A stretch of DNA of 14,756 bases from JACNLN01 sp964626495 (lineage in GTDB: Bacteria; Fidelibacterota; Marinisomatia; Marinisomatales; CAZVFT01): positions 1 through 14,756 of the forward strand of contig CAZVFT010000063.1 in NCBI GenBank assembly GCA_964626495.1, given 5' to 3'. A program made the translations under genes and the position numbers. Each line of letters opens with the position of its first letter. The first letter of the stretch is position 1. The notes beneath the pieces are model-generated. The model had not been told where the DNA came from. It saw only the letters and a program-made list of their open reading frames with translations, and searched no databases. Shown here piece by piece: positions 14,174-14,756 of the stretch.

Positions 14174-14255
14174 GCCTCGGCGTAGTCCTAGCCGTTCCGG
14201 CAACGGCTCAGCCCGTTGGGCGTTACGCCCAGAGGGAGAGGCCCTATGGCGAGCC
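14174..14255 (+). repeat. Inserted module (GCCTCGGCGTAG...GGCGAGCC), long copy
   Basis: Ends are identical to the short copy at 8693-8731 (GCCTCGGCGTAG at 14174-14185, GGCGAGCC at 14248-14255). It contains two internal hairpins: CCGTT/AACGG (about 14192-14206) and GGGCG/CGCCC (14218-14230, 3-nt loop). The left flank GTGATTAGTAA matches GTGATTGGTAG at the other locus, and the right flank is a heptamer array in both. Confidence 0.75.
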
Positions 14256-14318
14256 CTGGTAACTGGTTGCTGGTTCAGAGGTCAGAGATCAGAGGTAAGT
14301 GGTCAGAGGTCGGAGGAA
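14256..14318 (+). repeat. Heptanucleotide-periodic tandem repeat, locus 2
   Basis: Nine abutting 7-mers in one register: three of the CTGGTNN type (14256-14276) followed by six of the AGAGGTC type with point variants (14277-14318). In the shifted register, TCAGAGG units start at 14275, 14282, 14289 and 14303, i.e. steps of 7, 7 and 14. The CTGGT part is the same family as 8665-8692. Confidence 0.85.
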
Positions 14319-14369
14319 CACCCACCAACGCGCAAGCTGTAGAAGACAACCCCTGAATTTATTCCAATG

Positions 14370-14508
14370 TTGAGACAGCCCCCGAATCCTGATCGGACAG
14401 GTCCTGACCGGATAGGTTCAGTGGTTTATTCAGGGAAACCGTTGAAACGGTTATCTTATTTTTGTGTGGGTTATCATATCACCCCAATGAATTGGGGTGT
14501 TGTCTCAA
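14370..14508. repeat. MITE-like 139-bp unit with 8-bp inverted ends and two internal hairpins
   Basis: TTGAGACA (14370-14377) and TGTCTCAA (14501-14508) are perfect inverted ends. Inside are AACCGTT/AACGGTT (14437-14452, 2-nt loop) and CACCCCAA/TTGGGGTG (14480-14499, loop tgaa). No protein is encoded. The unit could be a small non-autonomous mobile or RNA-structured repeat; target duplication is not evident. Confidence 0.6.
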
Positions 14509-14532
14509 TGGTTATGACCGGGATAAATCCCC

Positions 14533-14579
14533 GCCTACCTGCCAGTCCCGCACAGCGTAAGGCAGGCTGGGTGGTAGGC
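14533..14579. repeat. Nested stem-loop next to the shared 27-bp tail
   Basis: GCCTACC (14533-14539) pairs with GGTAGGC (14573-14579), and inside it TGCC (14540-14543) pairs with GGCA (14561-14564). The hairpin runs directly into 14577-14603, which aligns with 8581-8607. A preceding GGGAT/ATCCC mini-hairpin lies at 14520-14531. Confidence 0.65.
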
Positions 14580-14756
14580 GACCCATTCCGGAATCAGCGA
14601 CGGGTTTAGACGGAGGGCCTATCAGACTTTTGAGGGGTAGCTAATTCTTCACAACCAGCGGAATTGTTATAAAACACAAATCGTAGTAAGTAATTTACGG
14701 ATTACGCTTTACTTTTTACTTTCTATTAGGAAGTATTTCCGGTAGGTTTGTTTCAA

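Larger units (their letters stand above)
14042..14756. other. Non-coding repeat block 2, after the pullulanase gene
   Basis: No convincing gene in 715 bp. The two short open frames at 14157-14342 and 14367-14609 are read through palindromes and tandem heptamers and have no ribosome-binding site or recognisable product. In order: module A (14060-14081), a phrase near 14133-14152 (tttagccacagaggacatag) of a kind common in dispersed non-coding repeats, the long inserted module (14174-14255), heptamers (14256-14318), a 139-bp unit with inverted ends (14370-14508), and a nested hairpin with the shared 27-bp tail (14533-14603). From 14640 the sequence returns to A+T-rich DNA in which I see nothing. 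Confidence 0.75.

Noticed and set aside
14157..14342. Small protein-coding gene of 61 codons
   Set aside because: The frame is read through hairpins and tandem heptamers, gives a low-complexity product and has no ribosome-binding site.
14367..14609. Small protein-coding gene of 80 codons
   Set aside because: It spans the MITE-like unit and the nested hairpin; composition is repeat-derived and no family is recognisable.

Overview
The window looks like a chromosomal stretch from an A+T-rich, probably Gram-negative bacterium with few strong Shine-Dalgarno sites, lipoprotein-type signal peptides and secreted starch-degrading enzymes. An FCB-group relative (Bacteroidota, Marinimicrobia, Calditrichota or similar) is my best guess. 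That is inference from style and gene content; no rRNA, tRNA or marker gene is present to test it.

Layout. (1) 1-749, minus: the N-terminal 249 residues of a GHKL (Hsp90/sacsin-type) ATPase that runs off the left edge. (2) About 790-2290: an IS110-family element whose DEDD transposase is split into two frames (987-1253 and 1256-2239). A 16-bp palindrome sits exactly at the break, and its 14-bp core recurs just beyond the element. (3) 2516-3241, minus: a compact class III adenylate cyclase, divergent from fxsA (3489-3887, plus) across a 247-bp spacer that holds two perfect palindromes. (4) 3921-8327, minus: a four-gene operon transcribed lrp, Cys/Met-family PLP enzyme, homoserine dehydrogenase, aldehyde dehydrogenase. 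It has an operator-like dyad over its -10 box. A plausible job is release of homoserine from a gamma-substituted amino acid, followed by oxidation to aspartate semialdehyde and then aspartate. (5) 8400-8740: a non-coding block of palindromes and heptamer repeats. (6) 8732-12030, minus: a secreted GH13 amylase followed by a beta-propeller-like lipoprotein. (7) 12047-14041, plus: a divergent pullulanase-like GH13 lipoprotein; the two GH13 starts are at most 49 bp apart. (8) 14042-14756: a second non-coding block that shares at least four modules with block 5.

The GH13 pair and its lipoprotein form an alpha-glucan degradation locus at the cell surface or in the periplasm. The most unusual material is the dispersed-repeat system: REP-like palindromes, a 7-bp-periodic array family at two loci with an inserted module at the same relative place, a MITE-like 139-bp unit, and palindromes in and around the IS110 element. 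A second oddity is a near-identical C-terminal peptide (DKTDF[T/R]YII) in the adjacent, unrelated adenylate cyclase and FxsA, written with different codons. I do not see a complete, clearly new multi-gene system; the nearest candidates are the lrp-PLP-HSD-ALDH operon and the repeat family.
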